A stretch of 5,854 nucleotides of DNA from Chlamydiota bacterium (GTDB lineage: Bacteria; Chlamydiota; Chlamydiia; Chlamydiales; Criblamydiaceae): contig JAJFMC010000002.1 in NCBI GenBank assembly GCA_021772365.1, positions 1 to 5,854 on the forward strand, read 5' to 3'. A program made the position numbers and the translations under genes. Shown piece by piece: positions 5,225-5,854 of the stretch; position 1 is the stretch's first letter; every line of letters starts with the position of its first letter. The notes beneath the pieces were generated by a model that saw nothing but the letters and a program-made list of their open reading frames with translations, was not told where the DNA came from and searched no databases.

Positions 5225-5854
5225 ATGACTACAACAAGAAACATTTTTATTACTTTCCTTTTATTCGTCCTAACGAACATTGCAGACAGCAGTGGTTCTG
5301 AGAATACGGTCAATCACTGGCAAGTGAGGAAAATTCGACAATACCCCTCCGATCCACAGGCCTTCACTCAAGGGCTTATCTACGACAAAGGAAACTTTTA
5401 TTTGAGCACAGGACAATATGGTCGATCTTCCCTGCGTATAGTAGACGCAGAAACAGGCAAAGTGATCCAATCCATCCCTCTAAGCCCCGACCAGTTTGGT
5501 GAGGGAGTAACAATGGAGGATGATACGTTCTACCAGCTGACCTGGAAGAAGGGAAAGGCGTTAGCCTATAGAAAAGGGAATTCGGGTATTGAACGCGACC
5601 CACAAAACGACTTTACCTACAGCCACCAGGGTTGGGGTTTAACCAGTGACGGAGAACACCTGATACTTTCCGATGGAAGCGCGACAATTCGCTTTTACTC
5701 CCAAAAGGATAAGTCCCTAGTGAAAACTCTGAAGGTGACATATCGTGGATCACCGGTAAGTAGAATCAACGAAATGGAATATGTTCAAGGAAAGATCTTT
5801 GCCAACCTTCTTGGTACCAATATGATTGTTGTCTTTGACCCTGATAGTGGCAAT
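5225..5854 (+). CDS. Glutamine cyclotransferase family protein (plant/bacterial beta-propeller type), 3' end beyond the window
   Basis: The 210 visible codons run open to the window edge. After a hydrophobic N-terminus that looks like a signal peptide (about residues 1-21), the sequence carries the signature of the papaya/Xanthomonas-type glutaminyl cyclase family: AFTQGL (46-51), STGQYGRSSLR (61-71), FGEGVT (91-96), YQLTWK (103-108), GWGLTSDG (136-143), LSDGS (148-152) and INEMEY (181-186). This family converts N-terminal glutamine of peptides to pyroglutamate and folds as a five-bladed beta-propeller. In family members I remember, the STG block is preceded by glutamate (ESTG), reported as the catalytic acid in the papaya enzyme. 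Here that position is leucine (L60), so activity is uncertain. It is probably periplasmic or secreted. Members usually have about 250-290 residues, so roughly a quarter is missing. It is divergent from the secreted orphan. Confidence 0.9.
   Translation, partial: MTTTRNIFITFLLFVLTNIADSSGSENTVNHWQVRKIRQYPSDPQAFTQGLIYDKGNFYLSTGQYGRSSLRIVDAETGKVIQSIPLSPDQFGEGVTMEDDTFYQLTWKKGKALAYRKGNSGIERDPQNDFTYSHQGWGLTSDGEHLILSDGSATIRFYSQKDKSLVKTLKVTYRGSPVSRINEMEYVQGKIFANLLGTNMIVVFDPDSGN

Noticed and set aside
5270..5603. Minus-strand frames opposite the cyclotransferase gene
   Set aside because: The plus strand encodes a recognisable protein family over the whole interval.

Overview
The window most resembles an intracellular or host-associated bacterium of the environmental Chlamydiota type (Simkania/Waddlia/Parachlamydia-like). 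This is inferred from the gene content: an Inc-like protein with a bilobed hydrophobic segment, a protealysin-type M4 protease ending in a eukaryotic CaaX-like box, a protein resembling the core of plant IQM proteins, a transposase end and large palindromic elements. No marker gene fixes the taxonomy, so a Legionella-like or other amoeba symbiont remains possible. Sampled rows of the central genes are near 42% GC, and the 191-aa gene near position 4800 is clearly more AT-rich.

Layout. Positions 1-72 hold the first codons of a minus-strand gene that looks like an IS982-type transposase. An imperfect palindrome of 120 bp (118-237) follows, then a candidate promoter region. At 406-1230 (+) is the plant-IQM-like protein. 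It converges, with only 2 bases between the stops, on an M4 metallopeptidase at 1233-2420 (-). Upstream of the protease, on the same strand, is a 514-aa Inc-like membrane protein (2538-4082, -), separated from it by 117 bases that contain a small hairpin. A gene-free stretch (4083-4526) carries a hairpin that would mask the ribosome binding site of the Inc-like gene, a bidirectional terminator-like hairpin and a second imperfect palindrome of 110 bp (4300-4409). A secreted four-cysteine orphan (4527-5102, -) and a glutamine-cyclotransferase-family protein (5225 to the window end, +) are divergently transcribed from a shared 122-base promoter region.

How they may work together (inference): the three genes between the two palindromes all have features expected of host-directed proteins. 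They are a eukaryotic-like domain protein, a protease with no Sec signal but a possible prenylation site, and an inclusion-membrane-type protein. The clearest new signal is the C-terminal Cys-Cys-Gln-Ile-Leu on a glycine-rich linker of the M4 protease. It suggests a secreted protease that the host lipidates and anchors to its own membranes. Nothing in the window proves secretion.
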